The notes beneath the pieces are model-generated. The model was not told where the DNA came from. It ran no database searches and saw only the letters and a program-made list of their open reading frames with translations. DNA of 64,000 nucleotides from Streptococcus infantis SPAR10 (GTDB lineage: Bacteria > Bacillota > Bacilli > Lactobacillales > Streptococcaceae): assembly GCF_000279535.1 (NCBI RefSeq), contig NZ_ALCH01000001.1:292990-356989 (forward strand), written 5' to 3'. The position numbers and the translations under genes are program-made. Below, in pieces: positions 54,860-64,000 of the stretch (positions within the stretch are counted from its first letter, which is position 1; every line of letters begins with the position of its first letter).

Positions 54860-56335
54860 TTATAAATCTTGCATGGAAATCTTATTGAGTTCGTTAACAA
54901 CTTGCAGAATAGATAGTCGGCTAATGTTCATGATTCGCTTGTTATCGATTTCTTTAATATCAAAATTAGTGATAATAGCGTCATAGTCACTTTGCCTAAT
55001 TTCTTCGATATTTAGGGTTTCTTTATCCCAAGTTTCATACTGGATGTTATTTGAAGTATGGAATTCGTAGAGAGATATCAAGAATTCTGGATGAGCAAAG
55101 TCATACTCACTAAGAACTAAGACTTTGACTTTCTTTTTATGTTCAAATAATTGATCTGTAAGCCCCTCTGCGTGAGTAAACAGGGTGTAGATCAGGTGAG
55201 AAAGAGCAGGTATCTTCTCCTTTTGTCCCATAATATTCTTATAGCGCATCATTTCAAAGACTGTTGCTTCATAAAAATTAGGGAAGAATTTTTTAATCTT
55301 TCCAAGTGTATAGTCTTTATTTTGTGAAATGATCGATTCGGAGTTGATTTCTCTTCGCTCGAGTAAGGCAGTATTGTGCAAGTTCCAAATTAAAGTATCC
55401 GTATTTGAAAATTGAACACTAAATCTTCGAGTTAAGTTGTCCAGAATGTCTCGTGCAGCATGATAGGACAAATTAACTTTTTCGTCAGATTGACGAGCAG
55501 CTAGAAAGTCTTCGACTGTGAAGAAGAGACTAGGTTCAGCAAATGGACTGAAGATTTGATAGAGATTTTCCGGATTGATATCAATGTTAAGTGCTTGGGC
55601 CAATTCTTGTAACTGATGTTGAAAATCGGGTAGTTGGTCGAAAATAGGATTTAACCAGGAAATGTTTTGTTTTGATAACTGAACGAAATATCCTCTCTTC
55701 ATTCGGTGCAAATCGACTGTAGCCTGCGTTCTGATTTGGTAAAGATTTTGATATTTTGCAGGGAATTTCGCCAAATTGATGAAGAAAGAGACAAAATCAT
55801 TTATTTTTTCTTCCTTAACCTCCTCAAAGGGCCAGTCCAGAAAATTATAAGCTTCGTGGAAAAATTGGGAGAAGAAAAATCGAATATCTTTTTCATTTCC
55901 AATAATAGAGATTGGGGTTACCTTGAGCTTGAAGCGGTAAGTTCCATCAAGTGTCTTATTGATATCCGCAATTTTCTTTCTCAAAGAAGGAAGGGAAATA
56001 TCCAGAGATTCGGCAAGATGCTCATAGGTAAAGGGGCTGTCCAAAAGGAAAAATGCTTTTAAAATTTGAAAATACTCAGACGTCTGTAAAAAATATTGGT
56101 AAATTCGCTCGATGCCATTATTTTTCGTATTCACCATCATAATCCCCGCAGTTGAGTGTCGAATATCAAAATCAGGAAAGATTTCACGTAATTCTTTGAT
56201 ATCACTTTTAATGATGCGAGCATTGTGTCCAATGGTTTTAGATAAATCATCTAGGTAAATCCAATCAGGATTTTCAAACAAATATTCTAAAATCTTTAAT
56301 TGCCTTTGCTCTTTTTGACTGAGTAATTCTCTCAT
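54860..56335 (-). CDS. Mga-family transcriptional regulator
   Basis: 491 residues. N-terminal HTH (~12-65: LKILEYLFENPDWIYLDDLS) and a second HTH_Mga (~95-140: SPFTYEHLAESLDISLPSLR). PRD-like middle domains and an EIIB-like C-terminal domain (KVKVLVLSEYDFAHPEFLIS) follow. Length equals that of pneumococcal MgaSpn-type proteins. Global regulator of surface or metabolic genes; target unknown here. The flanking DUF1846 gene is on the same strand. Confidence 0.88.
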   Translation of the reverse strand: MRELLSQKEQRQLKILEYLFENPDWIYLDDLSKTIGHNARIIKSDIKELREIFPDFDIRHSTAGIMMVNTKNNGIERIYQYFLQTSEYFQILKAFFLLDSPFTYEHLAESLDISLPSLRKKIADINKTLDGTYRFKLKVTPISIIGNEKDIRFFFSQFFHEAYNFLDWPFEEVKEEKINDFVSFFINLAKFPAKYQNLYQIRTQATVDLHRMKRGYFVQLSKQNISWLNPIFDQLPDFQHQLQELAQALNIDINPENLYQIFSPFAEPSLFFTVEDFLAARQSDEKVNLSYHAARDILDNLTRRFSVQFSNTDTLIWNLHNTALLERREINSESIISQNKDYTLGKIKKFFPNFYEATVFEMMRYKNIMGQKEKIPALSHLIYTLFTHAEGLTDQLFEHKKKVKVLVLSEYDFAHPEFLISLYEFHTSNNIQYETWDKETLNIEEIRQSDYDAIITNFDIKEIDNKRIMNISRLSILQVVNELNKISMQDL

Positions 56336-56492
56336 TTTTAATAAACTCCCGAAGTAATGTTAGAATAATTAGAAAAGAAGATAATTGGAGATTGTCAGAA
56401 TTCTAGCATAAAAGAAAGTCACCCCTTAAGAGAGATTCGAAGTCTATCGAAGAGGGGTGATACTTGATAAGAAGTTCTTACTAGTCTTCAAT

Positions 56493-57977
56493 CTACTTAC
56501 GATATAAACGGTCGTATTGGTAGTAGGGATCAAAGGTTACGTTAATTCCCAATTTACGGAGAACATTCTTGTCTTCATCTGTTAAGATAATCGTAGAATG
56601 AGCTTCGCTTCCTTTGAGGTTCCCGAGTTCTTTCATAGCGCGGTCTGCATCAGGATTCTGCATAGCTGTGATTGCAAGAGCGATAAGAATCTCGTTAGAA
56701 TGAAGACGTGGATTGCGACTACCTAAGTGATTGATTTTCAAACCTTGGATTGGTTTCACCACTTCTGGTTCAATTAATTTTGTTTCGGTATCGATGTTCG
56801 CTGACTTCTTGATAGCATTGATCACGGCAGCTGCTGTTGGACCGAAGAGTTCCGAGTTCTTACCAGTGACAATTTCACCAGAAGGTAACTCAAGTGCTAG
56901 AGCAGGCCCGTCTGTTTCTTCAGCTTTTTGTCGAGCGGCAACAGCAACCTTACGGTCGGCTGGCGTGATGCCGAGATCATTCATAAGAAGTTCGATTTTC
57001 TTGACAGCAGACTCAGCAACTTTTTCAGCCTTGAAGTCGAGAACTGTTTGGTAGTAGCGACGGATAATCTCTTGTTTCGATGCTTCAATTGCAGCATCGT
57101 TATCAGTGATTGCAAAACCAACCATATTTACACCCATGTCAGTTGGAGATGCATAAGGAGATTCACCCAAGATACGTTCGAGCATACGCTTGAGAACAGG
57201 GAAAATTTCGATATCACGATTGTAGTTGACGGTAGTTTCTCCATAAGTTTGGAGATGGAATGGGTCAATCATATTGACATCGTCAAGGTCTGCAGTAGCA
57301 GCCTCATAAGCCAAGTTAACCGGATGATGGAGAGGTAGATTCCAAACTGGGAAGGTTTCAAACTTAGCATAACCAGATTTGATGCCATTCAGTTGGTCGT
57401 GGTACATGTTAGACATACAAGTTGCCAACTTACCTGAACCAGGTCCAGGAGCAGTAACGACAATTAAATTGCGACTCGTTTTGATATAGTCGTTTTTCCC
57501 CATACCTTCAGGAGAGATGATATGGTCCATATCTGTCGGATAACCCTTGATTGGGTAATGGAGATAAGAGTCGATCCCATTTTTCTCTAATTGATTACGG
57601 AAGGCATCAGCTGCCGGTTGGCCTGCATATTGAGTAATGACAACTGAACCAACAAAGATACCAAGTTCATTGAATTTATCGATCAAACGAAGCACTTCTT
57701 GGTCATAAGAAATGCCCAAGTCACCACGAGCCTTTGAGTGCTCGATATTGCTAGCGTTAATAGCGATAACAACCTCAACTTGCTCCTTCAATTCTTGTAA
57801 GAGTTTGATTTTATTATCTGGTTCATATCCAGGAAGGACACGAGCAGCGTGGAAATCTTCTAGCATTTTGCCACCAAACTCCAAGTAGAGTTTGCCGTCA
57901 AATTGGTTGATGCGTTCCAAGATATGGTCGCGTTGCAGATTCAAATATTGTTCAGAACTAAAAGCTTGTTTTTTCAT
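56493..57977 (-). CDS. DUF1846 family protein
   Basis: 494 residues, family length. It begins [20 protein letters not shown] and has the P-loop-like [20 protein letters not shown] and [18 protein letters not shown] repeats near the C-terminus ([20 protein letters not shown]). Widespread in Firmicutes, solved structures exist, activity not established. In pneumococci the homologue also lies just before dexB, supporting local synteny. Confidence 0.9.
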   Translation of the reverse strand: MKKQAFSSEQYLNLQRDHILERINQFDGKLYLEFGGKMLEDFHAARVLPGYEPDNKIKLLQELKEQVEVVIAINASNIEHSKARGDLGISYDQEVLRLIDKFNELGIFVGSVVITQYAGQPAADAFRNQLEKNGIDSYLHYPIKGYPTDMDHIISPEGMGKNDYIKTSRNLIVVTAPGPGSGKLATCMSNMYHDQLNGIKSGYAKFETFPVWNLPLHHPVNLAYEAATADLDDVNMIDPFHLQTYGETTVNYNRDIEIFPVLKRMLERILGESPYASPTDMGVNMVGFAITDNDAAIEASKQEIIRRYYQTVLDFKAEKVAESAVKKIELLMNDLGITPADRKVAVAARQKAEETDGPALALELPSGEIVTGKNSELFGPTAAAVINAIKKSANIDTETKLIEPEVVKPIQGLKINHLGSRNPRLHSNEILIALAITAMQNPDADRAMKELGNLKGSEAHSTIILTDEDKNVLRKLGINVTFDPYYQYDRLYRK

Positions 57978-58057
57978 TTTTTTACCTCTGACTTCTATTA
58001 TATAAAAAAATAGAAGATAAGAAACTAGAGAGTCACAAAAGTAAGAAAAAAAGATAA

Positions 58058-58095
58058 AGCAAACGCTTGCATAAACGAGGAAAAAAGTCTATGAT
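58058..58095 (+). promoter_or_regulatory. dexB promoter with catabolite-response element
   Basis: AGCAAACGCTTGCA (58058-58071) matches the CcpA cre consensus but for the first base and overlaps the -35 TTGCAT (58068-58073); -10 TATGAT at 58090-58095 (16-bp spacer). Glucose repression of dexB is predicted. Confidence 0.7.
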
Positions 58096-58102
58096 GGAGT
58101 AA

Positions 58103-59737
<1,635 letters not shown>

Positions 59738-59741
59738 ACCT

Positions 59742-59776
59742 AAAAAACTCAAGTATCCAAGATGCTTGAGTTTTTT
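59742..59776 (+). terminator. dexB terminator
   Basis: AAAAAACTCAAG/CTTGAGTTTTTT stem (59742-59753 with 59765-59776), 11-nt loop. Confidence 0.92.
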
Positions 59777-59845
59777 CTAAAATAAGTGTAGAAATTTCTT
59801 AAAAAAATATTAGTTTGAATTTTCTAAAAAATTGCATAAAAGCCC

Positions 59846-59873
59846 TTGCTTTTATAAAAAAATAGGGTATAAT
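59846..59873 (+). promoter_or_regulatory. promoter of the first ali gene
   Basis: TTGCTT (59846-59851) and TATAAT (59868-59873) with a 16-bp spacer, 33 bp before the start; AAAGGAG ribosome-binding site. Confidence 0.8.
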
Positions 59874-59905
59874 GGTGAAAAATAGTATTTTAAAGGAGAA
59901 TACCG

Positions 59906-61873
59906 ATGAAATCGAAAAAGTTGCTCGCAGTAGCAGGGATAACGATGAGTGCAGCTCTTCTTTTAGCGGCTTGTGGAAAGACAGAGAAAAAAGCAGATGC
60001 TCCTACAACATTTTCATACGTATATGCCATTGATCCATCAACATTGGACTATAGCGTTACTAGTAAGAGTTCAACATCAGACGTCATTGCTAACTTGGTC
60101 GACGGACTCTTGGAAAATGACAAATACGGAAACTTGATTCCATCTCTTGCTGAAGACTGGTCGGTTTCACAAGACGGTTTGACCTATACTTACAAACTAC
60201 GTAAAGGTGTCAAATGGTATACTTCTGAAGGTGAGGAGTACGCCGAGGTCAAGGCTCAAGACTTTGTGACTGGTTTGAAACATGCTGCTGATGGTAAGTC
60301 AGATGGCTTAAGTCTGATCCAAGATTCTATCAAAGGTTTGGCAGAATACGTCAGTGGTGAAAGCAATGACTTCTCAACAGTTGGAGTTAAAGCAATTGAC
60401 GACTACACTGTTCAATACACCTTGAACCAGCCAGAAAGCTTCTGGAATTCTAAGGTAACAACAGCGACTATGCTCCCTGTTAATGAAGAATTTCTGAATT
60501 CTCAAGGTAAAGATTATGGTGCAGCGACACCTTCAGGGATTCTCTATAATGGACCATATATTTTGAAGAACTTCACTTCAAAATCAGTGATCGAGTACGA
60601 AAAAAATCCAAATTATTGGGATAAAGACAATGTTAAGATTGACCACGTCAAACTTACTTTCTACGATGGATCTGACCAAGAATCATTGATTCGTAGTTTC
60701 TCATCAGGAGCCTATACAACAGCTCGTCTCTTCCCAACAAGTTCAAACTTTGATTCAACTAAGCAAGAATACGGGGATAAGATTGTCTATAGTCCGCAAG
60801 AAGCGACCAGCTATTACTTTACTTTCAACGTGAATCGTCAGTCTTACAATAAAACAGCAAAGACAGATGAAGCACAAAAGACTTCTACAAAAGAAGCGCT
60901 TCTCAACAAAAATTTCCGCCAGGCAATCAACTTTGCTCTTGACCGTCATTCTTACTCTGCACAGATGAATGGTGAAGAAGGTGCAGACAAGATTATCCGT
61001 ACCAGCCTTGTCCCTTACGACTATGTTCAGGTTGGTGAAAAGACCTTCGGAGAACTGGCTCAAGAGCAACTGGTAACATACGGAGAACAGTGGAAAGATG
61101 TAGCTTTGACAGATGGTAAAGATACTCTTTACAATCCAACAAAAGCAAAAGCTGCCTTTGAAAAAGCCAAGTCGGAATTACAAGCCAAGGGCGTAACCTT
61201 CCCAATACATTTGGATATTCCAGTTGAACAAACAGATGTCATTGCTGTTCAACAAACTAACTCCCTCAAACAATCTGTCGAAGCAGCACTTGGAACTGAA
61301 AATGTTGTCATCGATGTGCTTCAAATGACAGATAATGAGAAAATGAGTATTACTTCTCAAGCTAAGGTTCCTTCTCAAAAAGACTATGACTTGAATGGAA
61401 CTGGTTGGGGACCAGACTATCAAGATCCAGCTACCTATCTAAATATCCTGGATGCTAAGAAGGGTTCTGCCCTTAAACACTTGGGTATCACAAAAGGTAA
61501 AGATCCAGAAGTCATGGCTCAAGTTGGACTTGATGAGTACAAGAAACTCTTGGATGATGCAGCATCAGAAACAACCGACCTTAACAAACGCTATGAAAAA
61601 TATGCTAAAGCACAGGCTTGGGTATCTGATAGCTCACTCCTCATTCCTGTAGCATCTTCAGGAGGTTCTCCTACAGTGAGTCGTACAGTACCATTTTCGA
61701 AAGCCTACTCTCAAGTTGGTATCAAGGGAGATCCGTTTGTATTTAAAGGTTTAGAGTTGCAAAATGATATTGTAACCACTAAAGAATACGAAGAAGCTCT
61801 CAAGAAATGGCAAAAAGAGAAATTTGAAACAAATGCTAAATATCAAAAAGAGTTAGCGAAACACGTTAAATAA
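59906..61873 (+). CDS. oligopeptide-binding lipoprotein, AliA/AliB/AliC-like
   Basis: 655 residues. Lipoprotein signal with lipobox LLAAC (Cys23), then an SBP_bac_5 fold: NLVDGLLENDKYGNLIPSLA, LNKNFRQAINFALDRHSY, GWGPDYQDPATYLNIL. It is the substrate-binding part of the Ami oligopeptide permease, which takes up peptides for nutrition and signalling. Two such genes next to dexB recall aliC-aliD of null-capsule (NCC2) pneumococci and S. mitis. Which Ali it is cannot be settled by eye. Confidence 0.93.
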   Translation: MKSKKLLAVAGITMSAALLLAACGKTEKKADAPTTFSYVYAIDPSTLDYSVTSKSSTSDVIANLVDGLLENDKYGNLIPSLAEDWSVSQDGLTYTYKLRKGVKWYTSEGEEYAEVKAQDFVTGLKHAADGKSDGLSLIQDSIKGLAEYVSGESNDFSTVGVKAIDDYTVQYTLNQPESFWNSKVTTATMLPVNEEFLNSQGKDYGAATPSGILYNGPYILKNFTSKSVIEYEKNPNYWDKDNVKIDHVKLTFYDGSDQESLIRSFSSGAYTTARLFPTSSNFDSTKQEYGDKIVYSPQEATSYYFTFNVNRQSYNKTAKTDEAQKTSTKEALLNKNFRQAINFALDRHSYSAQMNGEEGADKIIRTSLVPYDYVQVGEKTFGELAQEQLVTYGEQWKDVALTDGKDTLYNPTKAKAAFEKAKSELQAKGVTFPIHLDIPVEQTDVIAVQQTNSLKQSVEAALGTENVVIDVLQMTDNEKMSITSQAKVPSQKDYDLNGTGWGPDYQDPATYLNILDAKKGSALKHLGITKGKDPEVMAQVGLDEYKKLLDDAASETTDLNKRYEKYAKAQAWVSDSSLLIPVASSGGSPTVSRTVPFSKAYSQVGIKGDPFVFKGLELQNDIVTTKEYEEALKKWQKEKFETNAKYQKELAKHVK

Positions 61874-61891
61874 TCTTAAACAGCGATGAAG

Positions 61892-61926
61892 GAAATCCTG
61901 ATTTTATGCGGGATTTCTTTCTTTTT
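61892..61926 (+). terminator. terminator between the two ali genes
   Basis: GAAATCC/GGATTTC stem (61892-61898 with 61911-61917) followed by TTTCTTTTTTT. Confidence 0.8.
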
Positions 61927-62034
61927 TTCATATACTGACGAGAGGGCAAATAATTAAATAACTTTACTTTTAGTGTGAAATTTGATAAAATAGACTTATG
62001 TCATAAAACCTAACATTTAAGGAGAAAATGAATC

Positions 62035-63993
62035 ATGAAACTCAAAAAACGACTGATTGGAGCGGGGTTGACGCTTGCCGCGGCGATCTTATTGACAGCG
62101 TGTGGGAAGTCAGCATCAGATGTTAAAACCTACTCGTCAACATTTGGTGCAGACCCGACAACCTTCAACTACCTGTTGGACTACTCTGGTGATAATACCG
62201 CTGTTGTAACCAACTTGGTAGATGGTTTGCTTGAAAATGACAATTATGGAAATCTCATTCCTGCTCTTGCAGAAGATTGGAGTGTTTCAAAGGATGGTTT
62301 GACTTACACTTATAAACTTCGTCAAGATGCTAAATGGTTTACTGCTGACGGGGAAGAATACGCCCCAATCAAAGCACAAGATTTCGTCACAGGTATCAAG
62401 TATGCAGCTGATAACAAGAGTCAAGCTCTCGATTTGATTCAGAACTCAATCAAGGGATTAGATGATTATGTGACAGGCGCAAATACTGACTTTTCAAATG
62501 TTGGTGTGAAAGCTGTAGATGATTACACTGTCCAATATACTTTGACACGTCCAGAACCATTCTGGAACTCTAAGACAACCAATAGTATCTTGTTCCCTGT
62601 CAATGAAGAGTTCTTGACTTCTAAAGGTAAAGAATTTGGAGAATTGAAACCAGACAGCATTCTCTACAGTGGTCCTTATTTGTTAAAAGAATTCATATCA
62701 AAATCATCACTTGAGTACATGAAGAACCCTCATTACTATGACCAAGAAAAAGTGACGATTGAAAGAGTTAAGTTGGCTTATGTTGATGGTTCTGACCAAG
62801 ATATGACGATCCGTAATTTCGAAAGCGGAGCCTACTCGTCTGCCGGTGTCTACCCAAATAGTTCAAACTTTGCTAAGACAAAGGAAAAATACAAGGACAA
62901 CATTGTCTATAGCTTACAGGATGCGACTTCTTGGTACTATAATTTTAACGTTAATCGCCAAACATACAATCATACAGCTAAGACTAGCGATGAGCAAAAA
63001 CAAGCTACCCAAGCTGCGATTTTAAATAAAAATTTCCGTCAAGCAATCAACTTTGCAATTGACCGTACAGCTTATTCGGCTCAGTCTAATGGAGAGGAAG
63101 CAGCTAAAAACACTCTTCGTAACACACTTGTGCCACCAACTTTCGTGCAAGTAGGTGACAAGACTTTTGGTGAGACAGTTTCATCTAAGTTGGTAAACTA
63201 CGGTACACAGTGGTCAAATATGAATCTTGAAGACGCTCAAGACGGCTACTTCAATAAAGAAAAAGCACAAGCTCGGTTTGCAGAGGCTAAAAAAGAACTA
63301 GAAGCACAAGGTGTGACCTTCCCGATTCATTTGGACTTGCCTGTAGACCAAGTTAATAAAACCTTGCTTCCAAAGATTCATTCGCTTAAACAATCGGTCG
63401 AATCAACTCTTGGGTCAGAAAATGTAGTGATTGATGTCGTTCAAATTTCAACAGAAGACTATGGTAATGCGACATTCCAAGCGCCAACCACAGCTGATCA
63501 TGATTATGACTTGAACTTGGATGGTTGGTCTGCAGACTACCAAGATCCATCGACTTATCTTAATCCTTTCAACGCTGAGGATGGATTCTATCTCAAGATT
63601 TTAGGACTTGATCCAAGCAAGGATACTGATAAGATTACAAATATCGGATTGGACCAATATACTCAAAAATTGAAAGCGGCAGATGCAGAAAATACAGACG
63701 TAGCCAAACGTTATGAAAATTATGCAGATGCACAAGCTTGGCTGATTGATAGTTCGCTATTGCTCCCTGTAAATTCAAACGGTGGTGGTGCTTCAGTAAC
63801 ACGTGTGACACCATTTACACGAGCTTACTCACTTGTCGGAATCAAAGGTACTGGAAGTAACTACAAGTACATGAAATTGCAAACCGATGTCGTAACAACT
63901 GCTCAATTTGATGAAGCTAAAGCCAAATGGGAACAAGAACGTAAAAACTCAGTCGAAAAGAGTCAAAAAGAATTCGAAAGTCACGTTAAATAA
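62035..63993 (+). CDS. oligopeptide-binding lipoprotein, second Ali-like
   Basis: 652 residues. Lipobox LLTAC with the Cys at residue 23. Same fold and conserved blocks as the previous protein (NLVDGLLENDNYGNLIPALA, LNKNFRQAINFAIDRTAYSA, GWSADYQDPSTYLNPF), so a tandem paralogue with diverged peptide pocket. Own promoter region and ribosome-binding site AAGGAGAAAA. The stop lies 7 bp before the window ends, so the next gene (aliA or capsule genes) is not visible. Confidence 0.93.
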   Translation: MKLKKRLIGAGLTLAAAILLTACGKSASDVKTYSSTFGADPTTFNYLLDYSGDNTAVVTNLVDGLLENDNYGNLIPALAEDWSVSKDGLTYTYKLRQDAKWFTADGEEYAPIKAQDFVTGIKYAADNKSQALDLIQNSIKGLDDYVTGANTDFSNVGVKAVDDYTVQYTLTRPEPFWNSKTTNSILFPVNEEFLTSKGKEFGELKPDSILYSGPYLLKEFISKSSLEYMKNPHYYDQEKVTIERVKLAYVDGSDQDMTIRNFESGAYSSAGVYPNSSNFAKTKEKYKDNIVYSLQDATSWYYNFNVNRQTYNHTAKTSDEQKQATQAAILNKNFRQAINFAIDRTAYSAQSNGEEAAKNTLRNTLVPPTFVQVGDKTFGETVSSKLVNYGTQWSNMNLEDAQDGYFNKEKAQARFAEAKKELEAQGVTFPIHLDLPVDQVNKTLLPKIHSLKQSVESTLGSENVVIDVVQISTEDYGNATFQAPTTADHDYDLNLDGWSADYQDPSTYLNPFNAEDGFYLKILGLDPSKDTDKITNIGLDQYTQKLKAADAENTDVAKRYENYADAQAWLIDSSLLLPVNSNGGGASVTRVTPFTRAYSLVGIKGTGSNYKYMKLQTDVVTTAQFDEAKAKWEQERKNSVEKSQKEFESHVK

Positions 63994-64000
63994 TAAAAAA

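Overview
The window is chromosomal DNA of a viridans streptococcus of the Mitis group (S. oralis / S. mitis-like). The penicillin-binding protein 2b, RecR, Ddl, MurF, GlmS, DexB and Ali proteins all read like close relatives of their pneumococcal counterparts. The gene order is not pneumococcal, however: murF is followed by rplM-rpsI, and dexB is followed directly by two oligopeptide-binding lipoprotein genes.

Layout. 1-9.9 kb is core: the 3' part of a GH29 alpha-L-fucosidase, an RpiR-type regulator, pbp2b-recR, ddl-murF, a membrane protein, then rplM-rpsI behind a structured leader. About 9.91-30.81 kb is a Tn916-family conjugative transposon (about 20.9 kb, closest from memory to Tn6002). 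It holds the transfer genes orf23 to orf13, oriT, tet(M) with its attenuator leader, the regulators orf9/orf7/orf8, and xis-int. An erm(B) segment has been inserted into the end of the relaxase gene orf20, and an ISL3-family transposase lies between orf20 and orf19. About 30.8-37.0 kb is a heavy-metal region: cadC-cadA between two short IS-derived repeats, a relaxase remnant, and a copB-type ATPase with a small Cys/His-rich partner. 37-47.7 kb carries gshF, a K+ channel/DUF389 cluster with broken TMEM175-type genes, and the malolactic locus mleR/XRE/mleS/mleP. 47.7-64 kb returns to mostly core-like genes: a LexA-like regulator with a UmuC polymerase cassette, glmS, an Mga-like regulator, a DUF1846 protein, dexB and two ali genes.

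The main unexpected structure is a series of copies of the 3' end of rpsI. They lie far downstream of the real gene, at about 37.13, 40.35, 43.02 (partial) and 47.60 kb. Each ends a cargo compartment, and the first two belong to near-identical repeats of about 230 bp. This is what repeated site-specific integration at rpsI, followed by loss of the integration genes, would leave. I read 9.85-47.65 kb as an accretion island in which the Tn916-like element is a late arrival.

How it works together. The island combines antibiotic resistance (ribosome protection by Tet(M), 23S methylation by Erm(B) whose leader peptide is cut short, and outside it a PBP2b with the Thr446Ala change) with metal efflux (Cd/Zn, Cu), glutathione synthesis, potassium flux and malolactic acid tolerance. 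The regulatory DNA of the transposon (two noncoding stretches around orf7/orf8 with strong predicted folds and a terminator) and the relaxase-omega fusion are the least explained parts.
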